A stretch of DNA of 64,000 nt from Albimonas sp963816545. Lineage in GTDB: Bacteria; Pseudomonadota; Alphaproteobacteria; Rhodobacterales; Rhodobacteraceae. Location of the stretch: assembly GCA_963816545.1 (NCBI GenBank), contig CAWFLE010000006.1, positions 186,001 through 250,000 on the forward strand, read 5' to 3'. The notes under the pieces were generated by a model that was given only the letters and a program-made list of their open reading frames with translations, was not told where the DNA came from and did not search any database. This document shows positions 1-7,085 of the stretch, one piece after another; position 1 is the stretch's first letter; each line of letters begins with the position of its first letter. Both the position numbers and the translations under genes were made by a program.

Positions 1-2
1 TG

Positions 3-557
3 CATGACCAACTGGCCGGCGGAGGCAGGTTCCGCGTGCTGAACATCATCGACGACGTGACGAAGGAGTGTCTGGCGGCGATCCCGGACGCCTCGATCTC
101 CGGCAGACGGGTCGTCCGGGAGCTGAAGGTCCTCATCGAGACCCGCGGCAAGCCACGCATCGTGGTCAGCGACAACGGGACGGAGTTCACCTCGACGGCC
201 GTCCTGACCTTCGCGCAGGCGGAGAAGCTGGACTGGCGATACATCGCGCCGGGAAAGCCGACCCAAAACGCCTTCGCCGAGAGCTTTCAGGGCCGGATGC
301 GGGACGAATGCCTCAACGAGCACCTGTTTTTCTCGATGAACCACGTCCGGGCGATCCTCCGCGGATGGGTCGACGACTACAACACCGTGAGGCCGCACTC
401 GGCGATCGGCTACATGACGCCGGCCGCCTACGCAGCCTCCCTGAAACCGCAATGGGCATCGCCGCTGCACGACCTCGAAGGCTCCGCGCCGCTGCCCATT
501 GCTCACGCCGCCCTGACGGGCAAATCTCAACCCACGATTCCGGCCGCCCGCGGATGA
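3..557 (+). pseudogene. IS3-family transposase OrfB, C-terminal part (cut by window start)
   Basis: The reading frame is already open at the first bases of the window, so the 5' part of the gene lies outside. What is visible is the rve/DDE integrase core of an IS3-family OrfB (IS407-like). It has the second catalytic Asp in VSDNGTEF, the catalytic Glu in NAFAESFQGRMRDECLN, and the usual C-terminal block ending in YNTVRPHSAIGYMTP. The protein cuts and joins DNA during transposition. The terminal 40 residues are a low-conservation tail. The gene runs directly into the degraded mobilisation genes on the other strand. Whether it is intact upstream cannot be seen. Confidence 0.9.
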
Positions 558-572
558 GCGCAAGGGGTCAGG

Positions 573-1613
573 TCACTTCACCTTGGCATAGCGCCCGGTC
601 AGGCGATGCCAGATGCCGGAAAAGCCGCTTCGGCAGACGCTGCGCGCGCGTGCCTTGGTCTCGGCCTGCCAGCGCTGTTCATGGGCGCGGCCAGGCTTTT
701 GCCGTTCTTCCTGGTGGCGCGCCAACCAGGTCCGCCTTGCGGAAGTCGATGACAGCCGAGCCGACGCTGCAGCGTCCCGCTCCACATCTTTGATGTAGGC
801 TTGCGAGCTTCGCGGTCATTCCGCCCGCGATCTCGGCTTTGACCTCATCGAACCGAGCGCAGCTGCGCGCGCGATCGCCGAGCCTTGCCTCAATGTCTTT
901 CGTCTTCACCCCCGCATAGCGGGAAAGCGAATAGACCTCGCCACGATAATCGACGGCGACAAAGCCGCGCCGGTCGCCTCTGGCGAGCCAGAAGCCGCGC
1001 TCCCTGAGCGCCCGTTCGAAGGCCGCCTTGTTGTCGGACGCTGTCCCAGCACTGCTGGAACACCGCCTTGAGTTCGCGCGGATCGAGCCCGGCGCGCTTT
1101 GCCTGTTGCCATTCTTCGCGCGTGAAGGTCAGCGGGTCGCGCAGGCTGCGGTCCTGAAGGCCGCGCGGCATGTCCCAGCCATGTTCCAGGTAGAGCTTGC
1201 GGGACACGTCCCGCAGCTTGATCTTGTAGTGGGGCAGGTTGATCGCGCGCATGCGCTCCGCGTCGATCCGCGACCAGACGGCATGGGCATGCCGCCGCCC
1301 GTCCTTTTCGTGGAAGACGATGGCGCGCGGCTGGTTTTCCAGACCGAGCTTGCGCTCGATTTCGTCGATGGCCTGCTCGAAGGCCTCGATGCTGGCATTC
1401 GCCCCTTCGGCGGGTTCAGGCTCATCGAGAACAGGTGCTTCTCGCAGCGCGTGCCAACGGCGATGGCGTCCGCCTCGCTGAAGGCGCCGCGCAAGATCAT
1501 CGCTGGCAAAGCCGCGCACCTCATGCAGCTCGACATGATCGTTGTCGCGCATCGCCAGAAGATAGCGGGCAAGCTGCTGCCCGCCGCCGCGCTCTTTGGC
1601 CTTTCAGGATCAT
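573..1613 (-). pseudogene. MobA/VirD2-type relaxase, multiply frameshifted
   Basis: This is a remnant of a plasmid or integrative-element relaxase, the nuclease that nicks oriT for conjugal mobilisation. The signature HEKDGRRHAHAVWSRIDAE (about 1240-1320) is the HxH metal-binding motif of the relaxase fold. The protein can be followed only by switching frame: MILKGQRA at the start, then GGGQQLARYLLAMRDNDH, then RGAFSEADAIAVGTRCEKH in another frame (about 1400-1490), back to ANASIEAFEQAIDEIE, and again near 1060 into FWLARG and KTKDIEARLGD. The C-terminus GIWHRLTGRYAKVK (573-620) is in yet another frame. The start overlaps the end of mobC by ATGA, the normal arrangement. It cannot make a working relaxase unless the indels are sequencing errors. 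Confidence 0.8.
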
Positions 1614-2010
1614 GGCCCGTCCCCCGGCGACTTGCCGAGCGCGCGAAGAAGCTCGGCCCGCAGGGCCGAGACTTCGCGGCAGGCTTCCTTGAGATCGGCC
1701 TCGGTTTCCGGCGTGACGGGCAGCGAGCCCGTGTTCACGGCCTTGGCGAGCTGGTTCAGGTTGGAGGAAAGCCGGGACTGGCCCAGGGCACCCAGGACGC
1801 GCCCAAGCGCCTCATGGTCGCTTGACCGGGCTGTTGCCGCTCTTCTTGCGCGGGCGGCATCGTCGCCGAACAGCCGCTCGCGGATATAGGCACGCTCAAG
1901 CGGCTTGCCGCCCGCGTTCAGCGTCCAGCCGCGCCCGTTCCTCATGGGTGAGGCGCAGGGAGAACGGCGGCGGGTACTTCTTTTCCGCCGCCTTGGCTGT
2001 GCCTAAGGCA
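1610..2010 (-). pseudogene. MobC-like mobilisation accessory protein, frameshifted
   Basis: The body reads LGQSRLSSNLNQLAKAVNTGSLPV followed by an acidic, helical C-terminus. This is the conserved core of MobC-family relaxosome proteins, which help the relaxase open oriT. The N-terminal part (KKYPPPFSLRLTHEERARLDAE, about 1935-2000) lies in a different frame from the rest, because of an indel near 1925 in a GC-rich stretch. Without it the protein would be about 125-130 aa, normal for the family. It sits immediately upstream of and overlaps the relaxase, as in typical mob modules. The two genes together mark a once-mobilisable element. I see no oriT that I could defend. Confidence 0.75.
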
Positions 2011-2142
2011 TTAAAGTTTACGGCTTAAATGGTGTCATCGCCGCACCGCAGACCCTTAGGGTCTAGCTGCGCGAGATGGCGCTCCCATTCATCCAGCACC
2101 TCGAAGAGAGTGTTCGAACTTTCTCCTGCGAGGTGCGCCACC

Positions 2143-2201
2143 TCTCTCCTCAAGCCGTTGTCATGCCTCAGCGTTTGTCGTGAGACAGAGCGAGCGTAGG
2201 A
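2143..2201 (+). repeat. Degenerate copy of the tRNA-Arg end / integrase leader repeat
   Basis: This stretch aligns by eye with the 72-bp repeat at 49545-49616 and 54458-54529. It shares the CCGTTGTCATxCCTCAGC block and the block ending GACAGAGCG, but with several substitutions. The tRNA acceptor end is recognisable only as GGTGCGCCAC. As at 54450, it is followed directly by the start codon of an integrase N-terminal fragment. It is probably an old attachment-site remnant. Confidence 0.6.
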
Positions 2202-2202
2202 C

Positions 2203-2408
2203 ATGGCGGAGAACATTTCGCGCCTTCATTGCTTCCAAGCTTCCAAAAGAACGGCATCTGGTATCTCGCCAGGCGCGTTCCGAGCGATCTGCGGGGGCGT
2301 TACGTTTCAGGGCGCATCTCGTATTCCCTGCGAACGCGAACCCGTGCTGTGGCGGCTTCCAGAGCCAGCCGGGCCGCACAGCAGCTGGACGAGTATTGGT
2401 TTCGAGCA
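2203..2408 (+). pseudogene. Integrase N-terminal fragment (DUF6538-like), truncated
   Basis: The fragment encodes FQKNGIWYLARRVPSDL and SGRISYSLRTR, ending at QQLDEYW. This is the N-terminal arm-binding region of a tyrosine recombinase and closely matches the copy at 54257-54450. An 8-bp tandem duplication (GCTTCCAA twice, about 2230-2246) throws the first ten codons out of frame. At about 2405 the gene is cut off by an IS3 remnant on the opposite strand, so the catalytic domain is absent. It shows that this integrase family entered the genome at least twice. Confidence 0.75.
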
Positions 2409-2945
2409 CGTCACGCCAGATGCGGCGGGCGCCGTAGGTCCGGTCGCTGGCCTTGAAGCTCCTGTCGATGGCCGCGGCGAGCTTCGCGTCCTGGATCGCT
2501 GGGCGGTCGGCCGAGCCAGGCATGTAAGCGCCAGCGTGAGACGGCCGGCGCGTCGCGCATCCGGGCGACGGGCCGGATGCCTCTGCGCTTCGCGATTAAG
2601 GCGAACGTCATGTCGCTTCCCGCGCGAAGAACGCCGCGGCCTTTCTTCGGATGTCACGCTCCGCCCTGAGCTTGGGACCTCTTTCTTCAGGGCTGCGAGC
2701 CCGGCCAGCTCGGCACGTTGCTGGCCGTGGCCGGGGAAGGCGGAGTTCGCCGCCGCCGCAGCTTCCCGTATCCAGCGCCGCAAGACGCTCTCCGCCGGAT
2801 CAAGGTCCTGGCTCGCCTGCGGGACCGATACGCTCCGCTCCGTCACCGGCTTCACCGCCTCGATCCTGAACCCCCGATTGAACGTTCGTCCCGCCATGTC
2901 CGCTCTCAAGATACGTGGTGACGATCCTATCTTCGCGTCCACGGA
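2405..2945 (-). pseudogene. IS3-family OrfA plus start of OrfB, truncated remnant
   Basis: OrfA is represented by FRIEAVKPVTERSVSV and ESVLRRWIREAAAA (about 2690-2900), the helix-turn-helix of IS3 OrfA proteins, followed by QQRAELAGLAALKKEV of the leucine zipper. OrfB begins with MTFALIAKRRGIRPVARM (about 2611) and continues, after a frame change, to SFKASDRTYGARRIWRDVLE. It then stops abruptly at the join with the integrase fragment. The catalytic core is missing, so the element is dead. The element-to-integrase join at about 2405 suggests insertion followed by deletion. Confidence 0.75.
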
Positions 2946-2949
2946 ACCG

Positions 2950-3117
2950 GCGGCAGGCCACCATGCCTTCGACGGCTCGTAGCGCCCATGTGTGGATCAG
3001 CGTCTGGTGCAACCTGTGCTTCGCCACCAGCCCGGCCGCCGTCAGGTCGCCCTCAAGCGCCTCGAGCGCCACCTTCGACTTGAATTCGGCGCTGCAGCGC
3101 GGCCCCTTGCCCGTCGT
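2950..3117 (-). pseudogene. Second IS3-family OrfA fragment
   Basis: The reverse strand encodes GPRCSAEFKSKVALEALEGD followed by HRLHQTLIHTWALRAVEGM. This is the N-terminal helix-turn-helix half of an IS3 OrfA of a different subgroup from the neighbour at 2405-2945. It stops after about 50 residues and has no OrfB. It is an internal fragment left by stacked insertions, and it lies about 160 bp from the start of pqqA, so it sits next to the pqq promoter region. Confidence 0.65.
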
Positions 3118-3130
3118 CCCGTTCGTCCTC

Positions 3131-3215
3131 GTTCGTCGACGAACCAGGCTTGGCCGCCTGTCCGGGAAGTGGGGACCGCCTCACGCGCCTCACCGGCGCG
3201 CAGTTGTTGCGCGCC
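3131..3215. promoter_or_regulatory. Palindrome and hairpin upstream of pqqA
   Basis: 3131-3144 is a perfect 14-bp palindrome (GTTCGTCGACGAAC). 3195-3215 is an 8-bp perfect stem with a 5-nt loop (GGCGCGCA / TGCGCGCC). Both fall in the short stretch between the last IS fragment and pqqA. They could be an operator and a leader hairpin controlling the pqq operon. They could equally be relics of IS ends, since no T-run follows the hairpin. Confidence 0.35.
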
Positions 3216-3279
3216 TCAGGGGCGTGGGCTAACCTCCAGACGACGGCGTGCAAGCGTCGCTTCAAAGGGAGGAAGAACG

Positions 3280-3375
3280 ATGGCCTGGGCAACTCCGAAG
3301 CTTGAGGAGATCTCCTGCGGCATGGAGATCAACATGTACTTTCCCGCCGACGACGACGGCGACGCGCTGTTCTGA
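3280..3375 (+). CDS. pqqA: PQQ precursor peptide PqqA
   Basis: This 31-aa peptide is the substrate from which pyrroloquinoline quinone is built. It carries the required Glu-x3-Tyr pair, Glu16 and Tyr20 in GMEINMYFPAD, whose side chains PqqE cross-links. PqqD acts as the peptide chaperone in that step. The tail DDDGDALF is more acidic than in many homologues. A strong Shine-Dalgarno sequence (AGGGAGGA) lies 6-8 nt before the ATG, fitting a peptide that must be made in excess over the enzymes. Directly downstream, with almost no spacer, lies the damaged pqqB, then pqqC, D and E on the same strand. Confidence 0.93.
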   Translation: MAWATPKLEEISCGMEINMYFPADDDGDALF

Positions 3376-3745
3376 CGGCGGCGCGGGAGCCGGAGGCGGG
3401 TTTCTCCAGTGGAACTGCGCCCGTCCGAACTGCGATGCGGTCCGCGCGGGCCGGATCCCGTCCATGCCCCAATCCTCGGTCGCAGTTTCGGCGGACGAGG
3501 ATTGGGCTGTGCTGAACGTCTCCCCCACGTCCACGCTCCGCTGCAGGCTAAGAGGGATCTTCGGGCTGCGCGCAACACGCCGATCAAGGCGGCCCTGCTG
3601 GCCAATGGCGACGAGGGTCGGGCGCCGCATCTTCATCCACATCAACAACACCAACCCGGTGCTCGACCCCGACGGTCCGCACCGCGGGGCGCTGGAGGCG
3701 GCTGGCTGCGACCCTGGCCGCAACGGCATGGAGATCGCGCTTTGA
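3376..3745 (+). pseudogene. pqqB: pqqB remnant: start lost, frameshifts and large internal deletion
   Basis: PqqB is a metallo-beta-lactamase-fold protein of about 300 aa that hydroxylates the Glu-Tyr intermediate. Three blocks survive. GAGAGGGFLQWNCARPNC and SSVAVSADEDWAVLNVSP (3385-3530) are the family N-terminus but lack a start codon. DLRAARNTPIKAALLANGDE (about 3555-3615) is in another frame. IFIHINNTNPVL to GMEIAL (3629-3745) is the family C-terminus, back in the first frame. About 170 residues between the last two blocks are gone, including the metal-ligand region. The final stop overlaps the pqqC start (TTGA). No functional PqqB can be made from here. Confidence 0.85.
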
Positions 3746-4476
3746 CCCTCTCGCGAGACGATTTCGAGGCCCGCCTGCGCGCCATCGGCGCGGCGCGCTA
3801 CCACGACAGACATCCGTTCCACCAGCGGCTGCACGGGGGCGACTGCACCCCCGACGAGGTGCGCGCATGGGTCGTGAACCGCTGGCAGTACCAGTCCCGC
3901 ATCCCCATGAAGGACGCGGCCTTCATGAGCCGGGTGGAGGACCCCGCCCTGCGGCGCGCCTGGCGCTCGCGCATGGAGGATCATGACGGGAAGGACGGTG
4001 ACGAGGGCGGCATAGCGCGTTGGCTGAAGCTCGCCGAGGCGGTGGGGCTGGATCCGGCCTACGTCGCCTCCGGCCGCGGCGTGCTGCCGGCCTGCCGTTT
4101 CGCGGTCGACGCCTATGTCCGCTTCGTGCGGGAGCGGTCGCTGTTGGAGGCGGTGGCGTCCTCGCTGACCGAGCTGTTCGCGCCGGCCCTGCATGAGCGC
4201 CGCATCGCCGGGCTGATTGCGCACTACGACTTCGCCGACGACTCGGCGCTGAGCTACTTCCGCACCCGCCTCGGGCAGGCCCCGAAGGACGTGGCCTTCG
4301 GGCTCGGCTGGGTGCTGGACCACGCCGACACGCAGGAGCGGCAGGACGCCGCCGCCGCGGCGCTGGAGTTCAAGACGGACGTGCTCTGGGCCCAGCTCGA
4401 TGCGATTCATGCGGCCTATGTCTCGCCCGGCCTGATCCCGCCGGGCGCTTGGCGGCCGGGGGAGGGGATGGCGTGA
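3742..4476 (+). CDS. pqqC: Pyrroloquinoline-quinone synthase PqqC
   Basis: PqqC is the cofactor-free oxidase that performs the last step of PQQ synthesis, ring closure and the final oxidation. The 244-aa product matches the usual 240-250 aa. Conserved stretches include YHDRHPFHQRLHGG near the N-terminus and VVNRWQYQSRIPMKDAAF, which supplies active-site residues. I place the start at TTG 3742, overlapping the pqqB stop as TTGA. Homology begins within a few codons of it and no ATG lies nearby. It ends in a GTGA overlap with pqqD, so translation is coupled along the operon. The sequence looks intact. Confidence 0.93.
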   Translation: MTLSRDDFEARLRAIGAARYHDRHPFHQRLHGGDCTPDEVRAWVVNRWQYQSRIPMKDAAFMSRVEDPALRRAWRSRMEDHDGKDGDEGGIARWLKLAEAVGLDPAYVASGRGVLPACRFAVDAYVRFVRERSLLEAVASSLTELFAPALHERRIAGLIAHYDFADDSALSYFRTRLGQAPKDVAFGLGWVLDHADTQERQDAAAAALEFKTDVLWAQLDAIHAAYVSPGLIPPGAWRPGEGMA

Positions 4477-4748
4477 GCGTGACTCCCGACAGCCGGCCGG
4501 CCCTGCCGCGCGGCGTCCGCGTCCGCCGTGACGCGGTGCGCGACGCCTGGGTCCTGCTGGCGCCGGAACGGGCGCTGCGGCTCGACCCGATCGGCCTCGC
4601 GATCCTCAACGAGATCGACGGGGAGGCGACGCTCGCCGAGATCTGCCGCCGTCTGGCCGACCGTTACGGCGCGCCCGAGGCGCAGGTGACGAAGGACGCG
4701 ACGGCGTTCCTCGACGGGCTCTGGGCGCGGAGGATGCTGGACGCATGA
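4473..4748 (+). CDS. pqqD: PQQ peptide chaperone PqqD
   Basis: This 91-aa RRE-fold protein binds the PqqA peptide and presents it to the radical SAM enzyme PqqE. The family pattern is visible: RPALPRGVRVRRD at the start, then WVLLAPERALRLDPIGLAIL, EIDG, and CRRLADRYGAP. The GTG start overlaps the pqqC stop (GTGA), and the stop overlaps the pqqE start (ATGA). It is a separate gene here, not fused to PqqC or PqqE as in some bacteria. Sequence and length look normal. Confidence 0.93.
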   Translation: MSVTPDSRPALPRGVRVRRDAVRDAWVLLAPERALRLDPIGLAILNEIDGEATLAEICRRLADRYGAPEAQVTKDATAFLDGLWARRMLDA

Positions 4749-5836
4749 CCTCTGCGCCCCCCATCGCCATGCTGGCCGAGTTGACGCATCGGTGTCCGCT
4801 CGCCTGCCCCTATTGCTCGAACCCGCTGGAGTTGGCCCGCGGCTCCGCGGAGCTGGACGCCGCGACCTGGGCCGAGACCTTCCGGCAGGCGGCGGCGCTC
4901 GGGGTCCTGCAACTGCACCTCTCGGGCGGAGAGCCCGCGTCGCGCCGGGATCTGGAGGAGATCACCCGCGCGGCGTCGGAGGCCGGGCTCTACACCAATC
5001 TCATCACCTCCGGCGTCGGGCTGACGGAACGGCGGCTGCGCGCGCTGGAGGCGGCGGGGCTGGATCATGTCCAGCTCTCGGTTCAGGGCGTGGATGCGGC
5101 CTCGGCGGACGAGATCGGCGGCTATGCCGGCGGGTTCGCCCGGAAGATGGAGGTGGCGCGGCTGGTGTCGGAGATCGGCTTCCCCCTGACGCTGAACGCG
5201 GTGATGCACCGCCGCAACCTCGACCGGCTGGAGGAGACCATCGACCTCGCGCTGGCCCTCGGCGCCCGGAGGCTGGAGGTCGCCTGCGTGCAGATGCACG
5301 GCTGGGCCACCCGCAACCGCGCCGCCCTCCTGCCGACGCGGGAGCAGGCGCAGCAGGCGGCGCGCACGGTCGCCGGGGCGCGGACCCGCCTGCGCGGCCG
5401 CCTCGCCGTCGATTTCGTGCCGCCGGACTACTACGCCGAGCTGCCCAAGGCCTGCATGGGCGGCTGGGGCTCCACCGGGCTCGTGGTCGCGCCCGACGGG
5501 CGGGTGATGCCGTGCCACGCGGCCGACACCATCCCCGGCCTGACCTTCGAGTCGGTCCGCGACCGTCCGCTGTCCGAAATCTGGGCCGACAGCCCCGCCT
5601 TCAACGCCTTCCGCGGCACGGACTGGATGCAGGAGCCCTGCACCTCCTGCGACCGCCGCACCCGCGATTTCGGCGGCTGCCGCTGCCAGGCGCTGGCGCT
5701 GGCGGGAGACGCGACGGCGGCCGACCCTGTCTGCGTCAAATCCCCGGATCGCCCGCGCGTGGACGCGCTGATCGAGGACGCCATGGCCGGGGCCGAGGGC
5801 GCCCGGCTCGACTACCGGACGCCCCCCGCGCGCTAG
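4745..5836 (+). CDS. pqqE: Radical SAM enzyme PqqE
   Basis: PqqE uses S-adenosylmethionine and an iron-sulfur cluster to form the C-C bond between Glu and Tyr of PqqA. The radical SAM motif CPLACPYC (Cys18, 22, 25) is present, followed by LSGGEPASRRDL. The SPASM auxiliary-cluster region near the C-terminus shows GRVMPCHAADTIPGL, EPCTSCDRRTRDFGGCRCQA and a last Cys in DPVCVKSP. At 363 aa it is of normal length. The start overlaps pqqD (ATGA). The stop shares a CTAG with the stop of the convergent cytochrome gene, so the two transcription units meet tail to tail with no spacer. Confidence 0.94.
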   Translation: MTSAPPIAMLAELTHRCPLACPYCSNPLELARGSAELDAATWAETFRQAAALGVLQLHLSGGEPASRRDLEEITRAASEAGLYTNLITSGVGLTERRLRALEAAGLDHVQLSVQGVDAASADEIGGYAGGFARKMEVARLVSEIGFPLTLNAVMHRRNLDRLEETIDLALALGARRLEVACVQMHGWATRNRAALLPTREQAQQAARTVAGARTRLRGRLAVDFVPPDYYAELPKACMGGWGSTGLVVAPDGRVMPCHAADTIPGLTFESVRDRPLSEIWADSPAFNAFRGTDWMQEPCTSCDRRTRDFGGCRCQALALAGDATAADPVCVKSPDRPRVDALIEDAMAGAEGARLDYRTPPAR

Positions 5837-7077
5837 TCGGCCAGGCCGAGGATGTCCCGCGGCGTGATCGGCGGATGCACCCAGGGCGGCTGAGGGGCGG
5901 CCCAGGTCACGCCCTCCTCCTGCGCCATCCGCGCGATCTCGCCGCTGGCGAGCAGCCCGTCGATGGCGGCGTCGGCGACGGCGATCAGCGCCTCATGCGA
6001 GGCGAGCGCCGCCGCGCCGATGTTGAACCCCATCGGGTGCCGCCAGTCCGACAGCCGCAGGGCCGTCACCGGGTTCTGGCGGCGGTGGAAGTCCCAGGCC
6101 GCCACATCCACCAGGGCGGCGTCGAACTCGCCCTGCTCCATCAGCCACAGAAAGCCCGGTCCCGGGTTGCGCGTCTCCACCGAGGCGAGCTTCGCCGTCG
6201 GCGCCTGCGCCTCCGCCAGCGCGCTCGACAGCGTGCCCTGCTGGATCCCCAGCCGCAGCCCGGCCAGGTCCTTCAGCCCGCGGACCGTCCGCCCCTCGGC
6301 GGCCGGCCCGAGCACCAGCCCGAACTCGGACCGCATGTAGGGATGCGTCGCGGCCACCGGCTCCAGCTTCACCTGCTTCGTTCCCCACCAGTCCGGCTTG
6401 TCGTCCCAGCGCGGCGGCGCGGCGGTCTTGGATGGCGGCGGGCCGAGCGCGCTCGCATAAAGCGGATGGGCGGGCGCGAGGTCGCACAGCCCCATCGCCA
6501 GCATGGCATAGGTCTCGCGCACCGGGTCGCTCTCCTCCTCCGGCTCGGTTTCGAACCAGGCGACGTCCAGCGGCAGGCCCAGCTTGCCGGCGACCGCCTC
6601 GGCCACCCGGTAGTCGAGCCCCGCGCCGCCGCCGGCCCGCCAGCCGGACATCGCGCCCCCGTTGCGGGCGAGGCAGACGGTGAGCGTCCCCTCCTCCACC
6701 AGCCCCCCTGGCGTGGGCGGCGGCGCCTCGGCATGGGGCCCCGGCATCGGCTCGGAGCCGCCGCGGGTGGCGATGTAGGCCCACAGCGCCTCCAGCTCCT
6801 CGGGGTACAGGGTCCCGCCCCAGGCGGGCATGTTCCCCTTGCCGTGGGTCACCGAGTTCAGGAACCGGGCCTTGTCGTCCTGCGGGAAGCGGCGCAGGTC
6901 GTAGGATCCCGTCCCCGGATTGATCAGGTTGTCGCCGTGGCACTGCTTGCAGAAATGGTCGTAGGCGGTGCGTCCCGCCTCCACCAGATCCTCCGCCCCC
7001 GCCGCGACCGGCGGCAGAAGCGCGAAAAGGGCCGGCGCGATGCGCGCCAGCCCCCCGATCCCTCGTCCGAGCCTCAT
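5833..7077 (-). CDS. Cytochrome c fused to XoxJ/MxaJ-like periplasmic binding domain (cytochrome cGJ type)
   Basis: A signal peptide (residues 1-28, ending PPVAAGAE) is followed by a cytochrome c domain with haem motif CKQCH (43-47) and a probable axial Met in GKGNMPAWGG. From about residue 130 to the end the protein is a type-3 solute-binding domain like MxaJ/XoxJ. It would accept electrons from the PQQ dehydrogenase encoded just upstream, while the J-type domain helps maturation or docking. XoxG and XoxJ are usually separate; a natural GJ fusion is known from Methylacidiphilum. I prefer ATG 7077, which has AGGAG 10 nt upstream. A GTG at 7089 overlapping the dehydrogenase stop is the alternative. 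Confidence 0.85.
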   Translation of the reverse strand: MRLGRGIGGLARIAPALFALLPPVAAGAEDLVEAGRTAYDHFCKQCHGDNLINPGTGSYDLRRFPQDDKARFLNSVTHGKGNMPAWGGTLYPEELEALWAYIATRGGSEPMPGPHAEAPPPTPGGLVEEGTLTVCLARNGGAMSGWRAGGGAGLDYRVAEAVAGKLGLPLDVAWFETEPEEESDPVRETYAMLAMGLCDLAPAHPLYASALGPPPSKTAAPPRWDDKPDWWGTKQVKLEPVAATHPYMRSEFGLVLGPAAEGRTVRGLKDLAGLRLGIQQGTLSSALAEAQAPTAKLASVETRNPGPGFLWLMEQGEFDAALVDVAAWDFHRRQNPVTALRLSDWRHPMGFNIGAAALASHEALIAVADAAIDGLLASGEIARMAQEEGVTWAAPQPPWVHPPITPRDILGLAD

Positions 7078-7085
7078 GCTTCCGA

